From the NCBI GenBank assembly GCA_004143945.1, contig SEHB01000001.1:681918-745917 (forward strand): a stretch of 64,000 bases of DNA. Reading direction: 5' to 3'. The notes under the pieces were generated by a model. The model had not been told where the DNA came from, ran no database searches, and saw nothing but the letters and a program-made list of their open reading frames with translations. Numbering within the stretch: the first letter of the stretch is position 1; each line of letters opens with the position of its first letter. Shown here piece by piece: positions 23,831 to 32,001 of the stretch. The position numbers and the translations under genes are program-made. The stretch is from Lysobacteraceae bacterium (GTDB lineage Bacteria; Pseudomonadota; Gammaproteobacteria; Xanthomonadales; Rhodanobacteraceae).

Positions 23831-23912
23831 TGCGAAAGGAGAGACTCGAACTCTCACGGGTCGCCCCACTGGAACCTAAATCCAGCGCGTCTACCAGTTC
23901 CGCCACTTTCGC
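23831..23912 (-). tRNA. tRNA-Leu (TAG)
   Basis: Class II tRNA on the minus strand: acceptor GCGAAAG, D-arm TGGCGGAACTGGTAGACGCG, anticodon stem-loop CTGGA-TTTAGGT-TCCAG (anticodon TAG), a short variable arm and T-arm with GTTCGAGTC. CCA is not encoded: TGC follows the discriminator. It is the last gene of the Pro-Arg-His-Lys-Leu series. Confidence 0.95.
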
Positions 23913-23967
23913 CCGGATCAGCGCCCCGCCGCAGCCGACGATCGCGTCGGCAGCGGGGGTCAAGAAT

Positions 23968-24043
23968 TGGTGGGCCGTCTAGGACTCGAACCTAGGACCA
24001 AGAGATTAAGAGTCTCCTGCTCTACCAACTGAGCTAACGGCCC
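23968..24043 (-). tRNA. tRNA-Lys (CTT)
   Basis: Cloverleaf on the minus strand with acceptor GGGCCGT, D-arm TAGCTCAGTTGGTAGAGCA, anticodon loop CTCTTAA (anticodon CTT), T-arm CCTAGGTTCGAGTCCTAG and encoded CCA (23970-23968). Confidence 0.96.
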
Positions 24044-24067
24044 AAATGCTGCTGATTGTAACGGAGT

Positions 24068-24145
24068 TGGGGTGGACGAGGGGACTCGAACCCCCGACAA
24101 CCGGAATCACAATCCGGTACTCTAACCAACTGAGCTACGCCCACC
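24068..24145 (-). tRNA. tRNA-His (GTG)
   Basis: Cloverleaf on the minus strand. The extra 5' G(-1) pairs with discriminator C73, the identity feature of tRNA-His; the acceptor is GTGGGCG/CGTCCAC, the anticodon loop is TTGTGAT (anticodon GTG), and CCA is encoded (24070-24068). Confidence 0.97.
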
Positions 24146-24251
24146 ACTGAAGCTGGATCGCTGCGTCTCCATTTCCGCCTGAAGCACTCCCGGCATCCTG
24201 CCGGAATCCTTGCATCGACCCGCCATCGAATCGATGCATCGAACGGGTTGC

Positions 24252-24328
24252 TGGCACGCCCGACAGGACTCGAACCTGCAACCGTCGGCTTAGAAGGCCG
24301 ATGCTCTATCCGGTTGAGCTACGGGCGC
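24252..24328 (-). tRNA. tRNA-Arg (TCT)
   Basis: Cloverleaf on the minus strand: acceptor GCGCCCG/CGGGCGT with one G-U pair, anticodon stem-loop TCGGC-CTTCTAA-GCCGA (anticodon TCT), T-arm GCAGGTTCGAGTCCTGT, and CCA encoded (24254-24252). Confidence 0.96.
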
Positions 24329-24393
24329 ATCGTCAGCCGCATTGTCGCCTCGACGCCCCGCGCCACGCCAGCGTCGCAGGACCCGCAAGCGGG

Positions 24394-24470
24394 TGGTCGG
24401 GGTAGAGGGATTCGAACCCCCGACATCCTGCTCCCAAAGCAGGCGCGCTACCAGACTGCGCTATACCCCG
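24394..24470 (-). tRNA. tRNA-Pro (TGG)
   Basis: Cloverleaf on the minus strand: acceptor CGGGGTA, D-arm TAGCGCAGTCTGGTAGCGC, anticodon stem-loop CCTGC-TTTGGGA-GCAGG (anticodon TGG), CCA encoded (24396-24394). It is the first gene of the five-tRNA operon, about 40 bp downstream of a strong promoter. Confidence 0.97.
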
Positions 24471-24518
24471 TCCTGATCGCGTGCTCCCGCGTGGCCAGGG
24501 CCATCGGGAGGGTCGGCG

Positions 24519-24547
24519 ATACTACGAAGCAGCGCGCGTGGCGTCAA
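24519..24547 (-). promoter_or_regulatory. Promoter of the tRNA Pro-Arg-His-Lys-Leu operon
   Basis: TTGACG (24547-24542) and TAGTAT (24524-24519) on the minus strand are spaced by exactly 17 bp, about 50 bp before the tRNA-Pro 5' end. This is among the best sigma70 matches in the window. Confidence 0.75.
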
Positions 24548-24590
24548 TCCACGTCGCCCTGGGCGCGGCCGTGCGCGCGAGCGCCCGCCA

Positions 24591-24621
24591 GAAACAAGGA
24601 AGGGTGCCGAAGCACCCTTCC
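24591..24621 (-). terminator. Intrinsic terminator after tRNA-Arg (ACG)
   Basis: On the minus strand, a 10-bp stem GGAAGGGTGC with a TTCG tetraloop (stem arms at 24621-24612 and 24607-24598) is followed by TTGTTTC. It starts 10 nt after the encoded CCA of tRNA-Arg. Confidence 0.85.
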
Positions 24622-24630
24622 CTTCGATAA

Positions 24631-24707
24631 TGGCGCGCCCGGAGAGATTCGAACTCCCGACCACCAAGTTCGTAGCCTGGTACTCTATCCAACTGAGCTA
24701 CGGGCGC
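24631..24707 (-). tRNA. tRNA-Arg (ACG)
   Basis: Cloverleaf on the minus strand: acceptor GCGCCCG/CGGGCGC, anticodon stem-loop CCAGG-CTACGAA-CTTGG (anticodon ACG, to be deaminated to ICG by TadA), CCA encoded (24633-24631). It has its own promoter and terminator, so it is a single-gene unit. It corresponds to the argV position downstream of csrA-tRNA(Ser) in other gammaproteobacteria. Confidence 0.97.
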
Positions 24708-24786
24708 GCGCTGAAACCTGTTCCACGACGTCCGGACCGGGGCAGTGTATCACTGCGTTCATCCGAGCCGTCGGCGAAGGCGCGGG

Positions 24787-24815
24787 ATTATTCTGATCCG
24801 CGAGCGCTACGTCAA
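24787..24815 (-). promoter_or_regulatory. Promoter of tRNA-Arg (ACG)
   Basis: TTGACG (24815-24810) and AATAAT (24792-24787) on the minus strand are spaced by 17 bp, about 80 bp before the tRNA 5' end. A run of A residues lies just upstream of the -35, as in an UP element. Confidence 0.75.
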
Positions 24816-25074
24816 CCTTTTTTCGCTCGCATGCGCGGAAGTCGCGCGCCCGTTCCGGCTACGTGAGCGCGCAGCGCATTGCGCGGGCTGCGCGCGGTGT
24901 CCATTCGCGGTTCGCGCGCAGGCGGCAAATCGCGGCGGAACACCAGCTGCACGACGGCAACCCACTCTGCCTCGCTCCGTTCCCGCAGCTTCGAAACCGC
25001 CCGAAGCGTGCCGCCGGTTGCATCGACAGGCGCGCGCGGCTCGACGTGCCTGAAGCCGGAGGCGGAGCGAAAAA

Positions 25075-25107
25075 GCGGCCGGCCGACCTTCGGACGTCCA
25101 GCCTACG
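25075..25107 (-). repeat. Inverse-orientation copy of the GTAGGCTGGACG repeat
   Basis: On the minus strand this reads gtaggctggacg followed by ccgaaggtcggccgg, matching the units at 339-370 and 8502-8776. It lies in the otherwise featureless stretch 24816-25117 between the tRNA-Arg promoter and the duplicated 129-bp unit. Confidence 0.7.
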
Positions 25108-25117
25108 GTGCGCCCCC

Positions 25118-25246
25118 GGGCCGGCCTGCGGCCGTCCGCATCCGCTCCCGGCGGACGCGTCGAACCGGCGTCTTCTGCGAAGCCGCCGCTTCTCCACTCT
25201 CTCTCTCCGCCAGATACGAAAAACGCCCCTTGCGGGGCGCTTTTCG
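25118..25246. repeat. 129-bp duplicated unit, copy 1
   Basis: Nearly identical (a handful of mismatches) to 25287-25415. It contains, in order, a GGCCGGCCTGCGGCC palindrome, a TCCGC...GCGGA inverted pair, a CGGCTTC/GAAGCCG inverted pair, the tRNA-Ser 3'-end-like string CTCTCTCTCCGCCA in plus orientation, and a GC-rich hairpin flanked by A and T runs (25219-25245). No reading frame spans both copies in a conserved way. Confidence 0.85.
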
Positions 25247-25286
25247 CTAGCGAGAGAGACCTCACCCCTGCGCCCTACGCGCTCCG

Positions 25287-25415
25287 GGGCCGGCCTGCGG
25301 CCGTCCGCGTCCGCTCCCGGCGGACGCGTCGAACCGGCGGCTTCTGCGAAGCCGCCGCTTCTCCACCCTCTCTCTCCGCCAGATACGAAAAACGCCCCTT
25401 GCGGGGCGCTTTTCG
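25287..25415. repeat. 129-bp duplicated unit, copy 2, forming a palindrome with tRNA-Ser
   Basis: Second copy of the unit at 25118-25246, separated by 40 bp. Its right part, 25366-25398, is the inverse complement of 25403-25435 (33 bp, one mismatch), so the 3' end of the true tRNA-Ser gene with its terminator is mirrored across a 4-nt loop. Confidence 0.85.
25389..25414 (-). terminator. Intrinsic terminator after tRNA-Ser
   Basis: On the minus strand, the stem GCGCCCC/GGGGCGT with a GCAA tetraloop is flanked by GAAAA before and TTTTTC after, starting 10 nt downstream of the encoded CCA of tRNA-Ser. The hairpin is symmetrical enough to act in both directions. A second copy stands at 25219-25245. 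Confidence 0.85.
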
Positions 25416-25419
25416 TATC

Positions 25420-25512
25420 TGGCGGAGAGAGAGGGATTCGAACCCTCGATAGAGCTTTTGACCCTATACTCCCTTAGCAGGGGAGCCCCTTCGGCCTCTC
25501 GGGCATCTCTCC
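25420..25512 (-). tRNA. tRNA-Ser (GCT)
   Basis: Class II tRNA on the minus strand: acceptor GGAGAGA, anticodon stem-loop CTCCC-CTGCTAA-GGGAG (anticodon GCT), long variable arm, T-arm GAGGGTTCGAATCCCTC, encoded CCA (25422-25420). It lies directly downstream of csrA, the serV position of the conserved alaS-csrA-serV-argV order. Confidence 0.97.
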
Positions 25513-25549
25513 GGGATTCTCGCGCGGCAGTGCGCCGCGGCGGTCGCGC

Positions 25550-25578
25550 AGGATAGCCGCCCGCGCGCGCAAGGTAAA
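25550..25578 (-). promoter_or_regulatory. Possible promoter of tRNA-Ser
   Basis: TTTACC (25578-25573) and TATCCT (25555-25550) on the minus strand are spaced by 17 bp, between the csrA stop and the tRNA-Ser 5' end. The -35 match is modest; co-transcription with csrA is the alternative. Confidence 0.4.
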
Positions 25579-25580
25579 GG

Positions 25581-25793
25581 TCAGCCTGTCGATGAACTAC
25601 TGCCGCCTTCGGCTGCATCGCCGGGCGTCAGCTCGCGCTTGATGCGCTGGTAGATTTCTTCGCGATGCACCGCGACGTCCTTGGGCGCATTGATTCCGAT
25701 GCGGACCTGGTTTCCCTTGACGCCAAGGACGGTGACGGTCACCTCGTCTCCGATCATCAGCGTCTCGCCTACGCGGCGAGTCAGTATGAGCAT
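25581..25793 (-). CDS. csrA: Carbon storage regulator CsrA (RsmA)
   Basis: 70 residues, typical of the Xanthomonadales form. It is a dimeric RNA-binding protein that blocks or stabilises mRNAs at GGA motifs, controlling virulence, motility and carbon storage. The RNA-binding residues are visible: [16 protein letters not shown] with the first-strand Arg, and the C-terminal strand [12 protein letters not shown] with Arg44-like HREE. A good AAAGGAG precedes the ATG. It follows alaS after 270 bp on the same strand and has its own promoter with a structured leader of about 170 nt. Confidence 0.97.
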   Translation of the reverse strand: MLILTRRVGETLMIGDEVTVTVLGVKGNQVRIGINAPKDVAVHREEIYQRIKRELTPGDAAEGGSSSSTG

Positions 25794-25970
25794 GTGGTAC
25801 TACTCCTTTCACGTTGTCGGTCCGGTGGGCCAGCGCCGTGATCGTTCACCCTGGCGCGGGTCCTGGGGACCAAGCAGCAGCCTCCCTCGCTGCCGTTTCC
25901 CCTGTCGTGTCCGATCCCTGCTCTGTGGGTACCTCGCATGCGAGGCGCGGCATGGGTATCGGACCCATCG

Positions 25971-25999
25971 ATACTATCCAAGCCCCCCCGCACGCGCAA
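25971..25999 (-). promoter_or_regulatory. Predicted promoter of csrA
   Basis: TTGCGC (25999-25994) and TAGTAT (25976-25971) on the minus strand are spaced by 17 bp. Just downstream in the leader are two palindromes, ATGGGT/ACCCAT (25952-25968) and CCTCGCATGCGAGG (25932-25945), followed by several GGA triplets. Confidence 0.6.
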
Positions 26000-26063
26000 C
26001 GCAAGGGAACGCCCGAAATTCCACAATTTCTTTACATTCGCGCGCGACTCGGCGACGCGAGTT

Positions 26064-28706
26064 CTAGCCGAGCCGCGCCGCGATCCATCCCGGCAAGGCT
26101 TCGAGCGCCGTTGCCAGTGCAGGCGAATCCATGCCGCCACCTTGCGCCATGTCCGGGCGCCCGCCGCCCTTGCCGTCGATTTGCGCGGCGACATGTGCCA
26201 CGACATCACCCGCCTTGATGCGTCCGAGCGCGGCGCCATGCACGCCGCTGACCAGCGCGACCTTGCCATCGGCGCCCGAGGCGAGCAGCACCACGCAGTC
26301 GCCGAGGCGCTGCTTGAGCGTGTCGACGCCGTCGCGCAACGCTTTCGCATCGAGGCCGTCGATGCGCGCGGCGACGACCTGCAGCTCGCCCACGCGCGTC
26401 GCCGATGCGGCAAGGTCCTGCGTGGCCGAGCTCGCGGCCCTCGCCTTGTACCCTTCGAGTTCGCGCTCGAGCTTCTTCTGCCGTTCGAACACCTGGCGCA
26501 ACTTGTCGACCACATCGACACCCGAGCTCGACAGCAGCTCGCCGAGCGCGTCGAGGCGCGCCTCTTCCTCCGCCACGTATGCGATTGCGGCGGCGCCGGT
26601 CACCGCCTCGATGCGACGCACGCCGGCGGCGACACCGCCTTCCGACACGATCTTGAACAGGCCGATGTCGCCGGTGCGACCGACATGGGTGCCGCCGCAG
26701 AGTTCGGTCGAGAAATCGCCCATGCGCAGCACGCGCACCTCGTCGCCGTACTTCTCGCCGAACAGCGCGAGCGCGCCGAAGTCGAGCGCCGCCTGGTAGG
26801 CCATCTCGTGCACTTCCGCTTCGCTGTTGCGCCGGATCTCCGCGTTGACGAGGTCCTCGATCGTGCGCAGCTCGGCGGAGCCGATCGGCTGGAAGTGCGA
26901 GAAGTCGAAGCGCAGGCGGTCCGGCGCCACCAGCGAGCCCTTCTGTCGCACGTGTCTGCCGAGCACCTTGCGCAGCGCCGCGTGCAGCAGATGCGTCGCC
27001 GAGTGATTGAGCACGGTCGACTGGCGGCGATCGGCATCCACTTCGGCTTTCAGCACGTCGCCCTTGCGCAGCGCCGTGCCATGCCAGCGCCCGAGGTGGG
27101 CATGGAAAACGCCGCCGAGCTTGATCGTGTCCGCGACCTCGAAGCGGCCCTCGGCGCTCGCGAGCGTCCCGGTATCGCCGACTTGGCCACCCGACTCGGC
27201 GTAGAACGGCGTGCGGTCGAGCAGCACCACGGCCTGCTCGCCGTCGGAAAGGGTTTCAACGGCGCGGCCGTCGCGCACGATCGCGACCACCTTCGCGTCG
27301 TCGGCCGCGAACGCGCGGTAACCGAGGAACTGCGTCGGGGCGAGCGCACTCGCGACCTCGGCCGGGAGCGTCGCCTTGCTGTCGAACTGGCTCGCTGCTC
27401 GGGCGCGCTCGCGTTGCTCCTGCATCGCCGATTCGAATCCTGGCATGTCCACCGACCACCCGCGCTCGCGCGCGATGTCCGCGGTCAGGTCGACTGGGAA
27501 GCCGTAGGTGTCGTAGAGCGTGAATGCGATGAGGCCCGGCACCCGGCGCGAGTTCGCGTCGGCCTCGTCGGCGAGCGCGCTCTCGAGCAGCTTCATGCCA
27601 TGCTCGAGCGTCTCGGAAAAACGTTCTTCCTCCCTGAGCAACGCGCTCGCCACGAGTTCCCGCGCAGTCGCGAGTTCGGGGTACGCCTCGCCCATGGTCT
27701 CGACGAGCGCCGGCACCATCGCGTGGAAGAACGGCTGCTTGCGGCCGAGCATCCAGCCGTGCCGCAGTGCGCGGCGAATGATCCGGCGCAGCACGTAGCC
27801 ACGACCCTCGTTCGAGGGCAGCACGCCGTCGACGATCAGGAACGAGCAGGCGCGGATATGGTCGGCGATCACGCGCAGCGACTTGTTCTCGAGGTCGCCG
27901 GTACCCGTGAGGCGCGCGGCCTCGGCGATCAGGCGCTGGAACAGGTCGATCTCGTAATTCGAGTGCACGTGCTGCAGCACGGCCGCGAGGCGCTCGAGCC
28001 CCATGCCGGTGTCGACGCAGGGTGCAGGCAGCTTCGACAGCGTGCCGTCAGCGGCGCGGTCGAACTGCATGAACACCAGGTTCCAGATCTCGATGTAGCG
28101 ATCGCCATCCTCGTCGGGCGAGCCCGGCGGTCCGCCCGCGATGTCGGCCCCGTGGTCGTAGAAGATTTCGGTGCAGGGCCCGCAGGGGCCGGTGTCGGCC
28201 ATCTGCCAGAAATTGTCCGACGCGAACGGCGCGCCCTTGTTGTCGCCGATGCGGATGATGCGGTGCACGGGCACGCCGATGTCGTCCTTCCAGATCGCGT
28301 GCGCCTCGTCGTCGGTGTGGTAGACCGTGACCCAGAGGCGCTCGCGGTCGAGCTTCAGCACGCCGGTGAGGAACTCCCAGGCCCAGGCGATCGCCTCGCG
28401 CTTGAAGTAGTCGCCGAACGACCAGTTGCCGAGCATCTCGAAGAACGTGTGGTGGCGCGCGGTGTAACCGACCGAATCGAGGTCGTTGTGCTTGCCTCCT
28501 GCGCGCAGGCAGCGCTGCACGTCCGCCGCGCGCACGTACGGCAGCTTCTCGCTACCGAGGAACACGTTCTTGAACGGCACCATGCCGGAATTGGTGAACA
28601 GCAGGGTCGGGTCGTTGGCAGGCACCAGCGAGCTCGACGGCACGATCGTGTGGTCCTTGGAGCGGAAGAACTCCAGGAACGCGGAGCGGATTTCGGAGGT
28701 TTTCAT
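26064..28706 (-). CDS. alaS: Alanyl-tRNA synthetase
   Basis: 880 residues, full length. It charges tRNA-Ala. The class II catalytic domain begins [22 protein letters not shown]; motif 2 lies in [14 protein letters not shown]; the editing domain carries the zinc-site pair HSATHLLH and ELCGGTHV; the C-Ala domain ends with [15 protein letters not shown]. The ATG at 28706 is preceded by GGAGGT and opens the family N-terminus MKTSEIR. recX ends 62 bp upstream on the same strand; csrA follows. Confidence 0.98.
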   Translation of the reverse strand: MKTSEIRSAFLEFFRSKDHTIVPSSSLVPANDPTLLFTNSGMVPFKNVFLGSEKLPYVRAADVQRCLRAGGKHNDLDSVGYTARHHTFFEMLGNWSFGDYFKREAIAWAWEFLTGVLKLDRERLWVTVYHTDDEAHAIWKDDIGVPVHRIIRIGDNKGAPFASDNFWQMADTGPCGPCTEIFYDHGADIAGGPPGSPDEDGDRYIEIWNLVFMQFDRAADGTLSKLPAPCVDTGMGLERLAAVLQHVHSNYEIDLFQRLIAEAARLTGTGDLENKSLRVIADHIRACSFLIVDGVLPSNEGRGYVLRRIIRRALRHGWMLGRKQPFFHAMVPALVETMGEAYPELATARELVASALLREEERFSETLEHGMKLLESALADEADANSRRVPGLIAFTLYDTYGFPVDLTADIARERGWSVDMPGFESAMQEQRERARAASQFDSKATLPAEVASALAPTQFLGYRAFAADDAKVVAIVRDGRAVETLSDGEQAVVLLDRTPFYAESGGQVGDTGTLASAEGRFEVADTIKLGGVFHAHLGRWHGTALRKGDVLKAEVDADRRQSTVLNHSATHLLHAALRKVLGRHVRQKGSLVAPDRLRFDFSHFQPIGSAELRTIEDLVNAEIRRNSEAEVHEMAYQAALDFGALALFGEKYGDEVRVLRMGDFSTELCGGTHVGRTGDIGLFKIVSEGGVAAGVRRIEAVTGAAAIAYVAEEEARLDALGELLSSSGVDVVDKLRQVFERQKKLERELEGYKARAASSATQDLAASATRVGELQVVAARIDGLDAKALRDGVDTLKQRLGDCVVLLASGADGKVALVSGVHGAALGRIKAGDVVAHVAAQIDGKGGGRPDMAQGGGMDSPALATALEALPGWIAARLG

Positions 28707-28768
28707 GGACGCCGGGTCGGAGCGGATTCGGGAAGCGGACACGCCGAAGGGGCGGCCCGGTTCGCGAG

Positions 28769-29275
28769 TCATCCATCGAACTCTTCGCCCGTACCGTCCA
28801 CTTCCGCGCGCGTGACGGCGCGTACTGTCGCCGGATCGAAGCCGCGGCGCAAGAGAAAACCCGCTCGTGCCGCGCGTTCCGCCGCGTCCACGCTGGCGCG
28901 ACCGCCGTGGCGCCGACGCAACTGGTCCGCCGCCAGCGTGTCCCAGTCGACATCGAGCCCCGCGATGACGAGGCGGATCGCCGCGTCGCCGAGGCCGTGC
29001 GATTTCAGTTCTGCCTGGATGCGCCTCGGACCGTAACCCTGCGCCGCGCGGCGCCGCGCAAGGCTTCCGGCGAACCGGTCGTCGTCCTGGTAGTGCGCCT
29101 CGCGCAGGCGCTCGATCGCGGCGCCTGCCTCCGCCGGCGCATGCCCCTTCGCCGCGAGCTTGCGCTGGAGTTCGCGTGCGGAATGCTCACGCCGCGCGAG
29201 CAGGGACAAGCCGCGCTCGTAGCTGCTCGGACCCTCGGATCCGTCAGACCCGCGGCGGCGACCCGGTTTGCCCAC
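28769..29275 (-). CDS. recX: Regulatory protein RecX
   Basis: 168 residues. RecX binds RecA filaments and limits their extension. Three-helix repeats typical of RecX are visible: [57 protein letters not shown], and the C-terminal [14 protein letters not shown]. The GTG at 29275 is chosen because a perfect GGAGG lies 4 bp upstream (complement at 29280-29284); a longer in-frame ATG start would bury that site. It is separated from recA by an opposite-strand methyltransferase gene, which is unusual, and still precedes alaS as in other gammaproteobacteria. Confidence 0.9.
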   Translation of the reverse strand: MGKPGRRRGSDGSEGPSSYERGLSLLARREHSARELQRKLAAKGHAPAEAGAAIERLREAHYQDDDRFAGSLARRRAAQGYGPRRIQAELKSHGLGDAAIRLVIAGLDVDWDTLAADQLRRRHGGRASVDAAERAARAGFLLRRGFDPATVRAVTRAEVDGTGEEFDG

Positions 29276-29349
29276 GCAACCTCCGCCCGTCGATTCGCGC
29301 TGGCTGCAGCGCGTATGCTTCACGTTCGATTCCGCACGCGAGCAGATGG

Positions 29350-30159
29350 ATGACGTCTTCCGACCCCGCGACTCTGCCCGACCCGTTGCCGCGCAAGATG
29401 AATGTCGGCTGCGGATACGACTACCGGCAAGGCTACCTCAACGTCGATCTGCATGCCGTGCACAAGCCCGATCTCGTCGCCGACGTCACGCATCTCCCGA
29501 TGCTGCCCGATGGCGCTTTCGAGGAAATCGTCGCGCAGGACGTGCTGGAACATTTCGAGCGCGCGAGGACCGCTCCCGCACTCGCGGAATGGGCGCGCCT
29601 GCTCGCGCCTGAGGGCGTATTGCACGTGCGCGTTCCGAGCCTGTTGGGCATGTTCGAGCTGCTGGCCCGCCCGGAGCGGCGCGAACCGGCGAAGGCCGAG
29701 GAGATCATCCACCTCGTGTACGGCACCCAGGCCTACAACGGCGACTACCACCTCGCGGGATTCACCGCTGCAACGCTGGCCGAACAGCTGCGCCGCGCCG
29801 GACTCTTGATCTGCAAGGCTTCGATGATGGACGGGTGGTTGTTCGACGTGAGTGCGCGCAAGTGCGCTTGCCTCGCCGACGACGGGGAGTTCGTCCACTC
29901 GGCGTACTTCAACCTCCTCGGCAGGCCCGCGGACCCCGCCGGCCTCGCAGGCTGCCTGCAAGCCCTGGCGGGAGGGACGAGCACGCGCGAAGGGATCGAG
30001 GCCCGATTGCGTGGCAGCGAGGAGGCGCGCTTCATCGCGCACTACCCGGCCTACCTGCTGCCCTACGCGCCCCGGATCGGCGCCCCCGCACCGCGAGCGC
30101 GCGCCACGCGCGCGCTGCAGGCCATCCTGGCCCGCGCGCGCGCCCTGTTGCGCAGCTGA
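29350..30159 (+). CDS. SAM-dependent methyltransferase-like protein with DUF4214 domain
   Basis: 269 residues. The N-terminal two thirds are a class I methyltransferase-like fold of the type found in glycan clusters: [19 protein letters not shown] (motif I with the SAM-binding GCG), [29 protein letters not shown] (acidic residue and motif IV). The C-terminal part contains a DUF4214-like stretch ([23 protein letters not shown], ending RGSEEARF), which is common in glycosyltransferases and secreted or envelope proteins. No signal peptide. Its start is 74 bp from the divergent recX start; it converges on recA with 29 bp between stops. A role in polysaccharide or surface-glycan modification is a guess from the domain pairing. 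Confidence 0.7.
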   Translation: MTSSDPATLPDPLPRKMNVGCGYDYRQGYLNVDLHAVHKPDLVADVTHLPMLPDGAFEEIVAQDVLEHFERARTAPALAEWARLLAPEGVLHVRVPSLLGMFELLARPERREPAKAEEIIHLVYGTQAYNGDYHLAGFTAATLAEQLRRAGLLICKASMMDGWLFDVSARKCACLADDGEFVHSAYFNLLGRPADPAGLAGCLQALAGGTSTREGIEARLRGSEEARFIAHYPAYLLPYAPRIGAPAPRARATRALQAILARARALLRS

Positions 30160-30188
30160 AGCCCTTCGACGCGCGCGCAGGCGCGCGC

Positions 30189-31220
<1,032 letters not shown>

Positions 31221-31259
31221 CGTGGAATCCTCTGTCTGGGTGGCGGCGAGACTGCCGCG

Positions 31260-31286
31260 GCCGCATCTCAGCGGTTGAGATGCGGC
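31260..31286 (-). other. Hairpin in the recA leader
   Basis: CCGCATCTCA (31261-31270) and TGAGATGCGG (31276-31285) are exact inverted copies with a 5-nt loop; one more G-C pair extends the stem to 11 bp. It lies between cinA and recA, downstream of a GATAAT hexamer and 40 nt before the recA start. No U tract follows, so it is more likely an mRNA structure than a terminator. Confidence 0.55.
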
Positions 31287-31340
31287 GAGCGTGGAGGATT
31301 ATCCCACAGCGCCCGCGCGCGACGATCAGCCGGGCGCGCG

Positions 31341-31850
31341 TCAGCTCGTAAGAATCCGCCGCACGCCTTCGAGCGCCGCGCCGACGGTCTGCCGCCGCAC
31401 CGCCTCGCGGTCGCCGTCGAAGTGGAACAGCTGCGCGCGTGCATAGCCACCGCGACGCTTCCAGCCGATCCAGACCGTGCCGACCGGCTTGTCGGGCGTG
31501 CCGCCGCCCGGACCGGCGACGCCGGTGACGGCCACCGCGACACTCGCGCCGTATCGAGCGAGTGCGCCGGATACCATTTCGACCGCGGTTTCCTGGCTCA
31601 CCGCGCCGGTGCGCTCGAGCGTCTGCGGCTGCACGCCGAGCAACGCTTCCTTCGCTTCGTAGCTGTAGGCGACAACGCCGCATTCGAACCAAGTCGAGCT
31701 GCCCGGGATGTCGGTCAGGACCTTCGCGATCCATCCGCCCGTGCACGACTCCGCGGCGACCAGGCTCTGCCCGCGCGCCACCAGGCATTCGGCCAGCGCC
31801 TGCGCCTGCGCATGCAACGTTTCGTCGGTCGGGACTGGAGGATCGGCCAT
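31341..31850 (-). CDS. pncC: CinA-family amidohydrolase (PncC, NMN deamidase)
   Basis: 169 residues: a single CinA C-terminal domain without the N-terminal MoaB-like half, i.e. the PncC/YgaD type that deamidates nicotinamide mononucleotide. Signature segments are SLVAAESCTGGWIAKVLTDIPGSS (catalytic Ser and neighbouring Cys), FECGVVAYSYEAKEALLGV, and AVTGVAGPGGGTPDKPVGTVWIGW. The ATG at 31850 removes an unlikely N-terminal extension. It is just upstream of recA on the same strand, the common gammaproteobacterial arrangement. Confidence 0.93.
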   Translation of the reverse strand: MADPPVPTDETLHAQAQALAECLVARGQSLVAAESCTGGWIAKVLTDIPGSSTWFECGVVAYSYEAKEALLGVQPQTLERTGAVSQETAVEMVSGALARYGASVAVAVTGVAGPGGGTPDKPVGTVWIGWKRRGGYARAQLFHFDGDREAVRRQTVGAALEGVRRILTS

Positions 31851-32001
31851 GTCGGCACCGTGCTTCGCGAGCACGCGAGCATACTCCAGCACGCCATCAC
31901 ATCGTCGCCAGCCGCCCCGTGCGCGCGACCGCACCTGCCGGAGGATTCAGCGCGGCGTCCATCGGGTATCGTTCAGTGGACTTCATCCAGGGAGGAACGC
32001 C

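Noticed and set aside
24247..25512. Integrated island at the tRNA genes
   Set aside because: tRNA 3'-end fragments are present, but no integrase, phage or conjugation gene lies between or near them, and the conserved housekeeping order continues on both sides.
31221..31340. LexA operator in front of recA
   Set aside because: Neither the CTGT-N8-ACAG nor the TTAG-N6-TACTA pattern is present. Only partial half-sites such as CTGT near 31309 (minus strand) were found.
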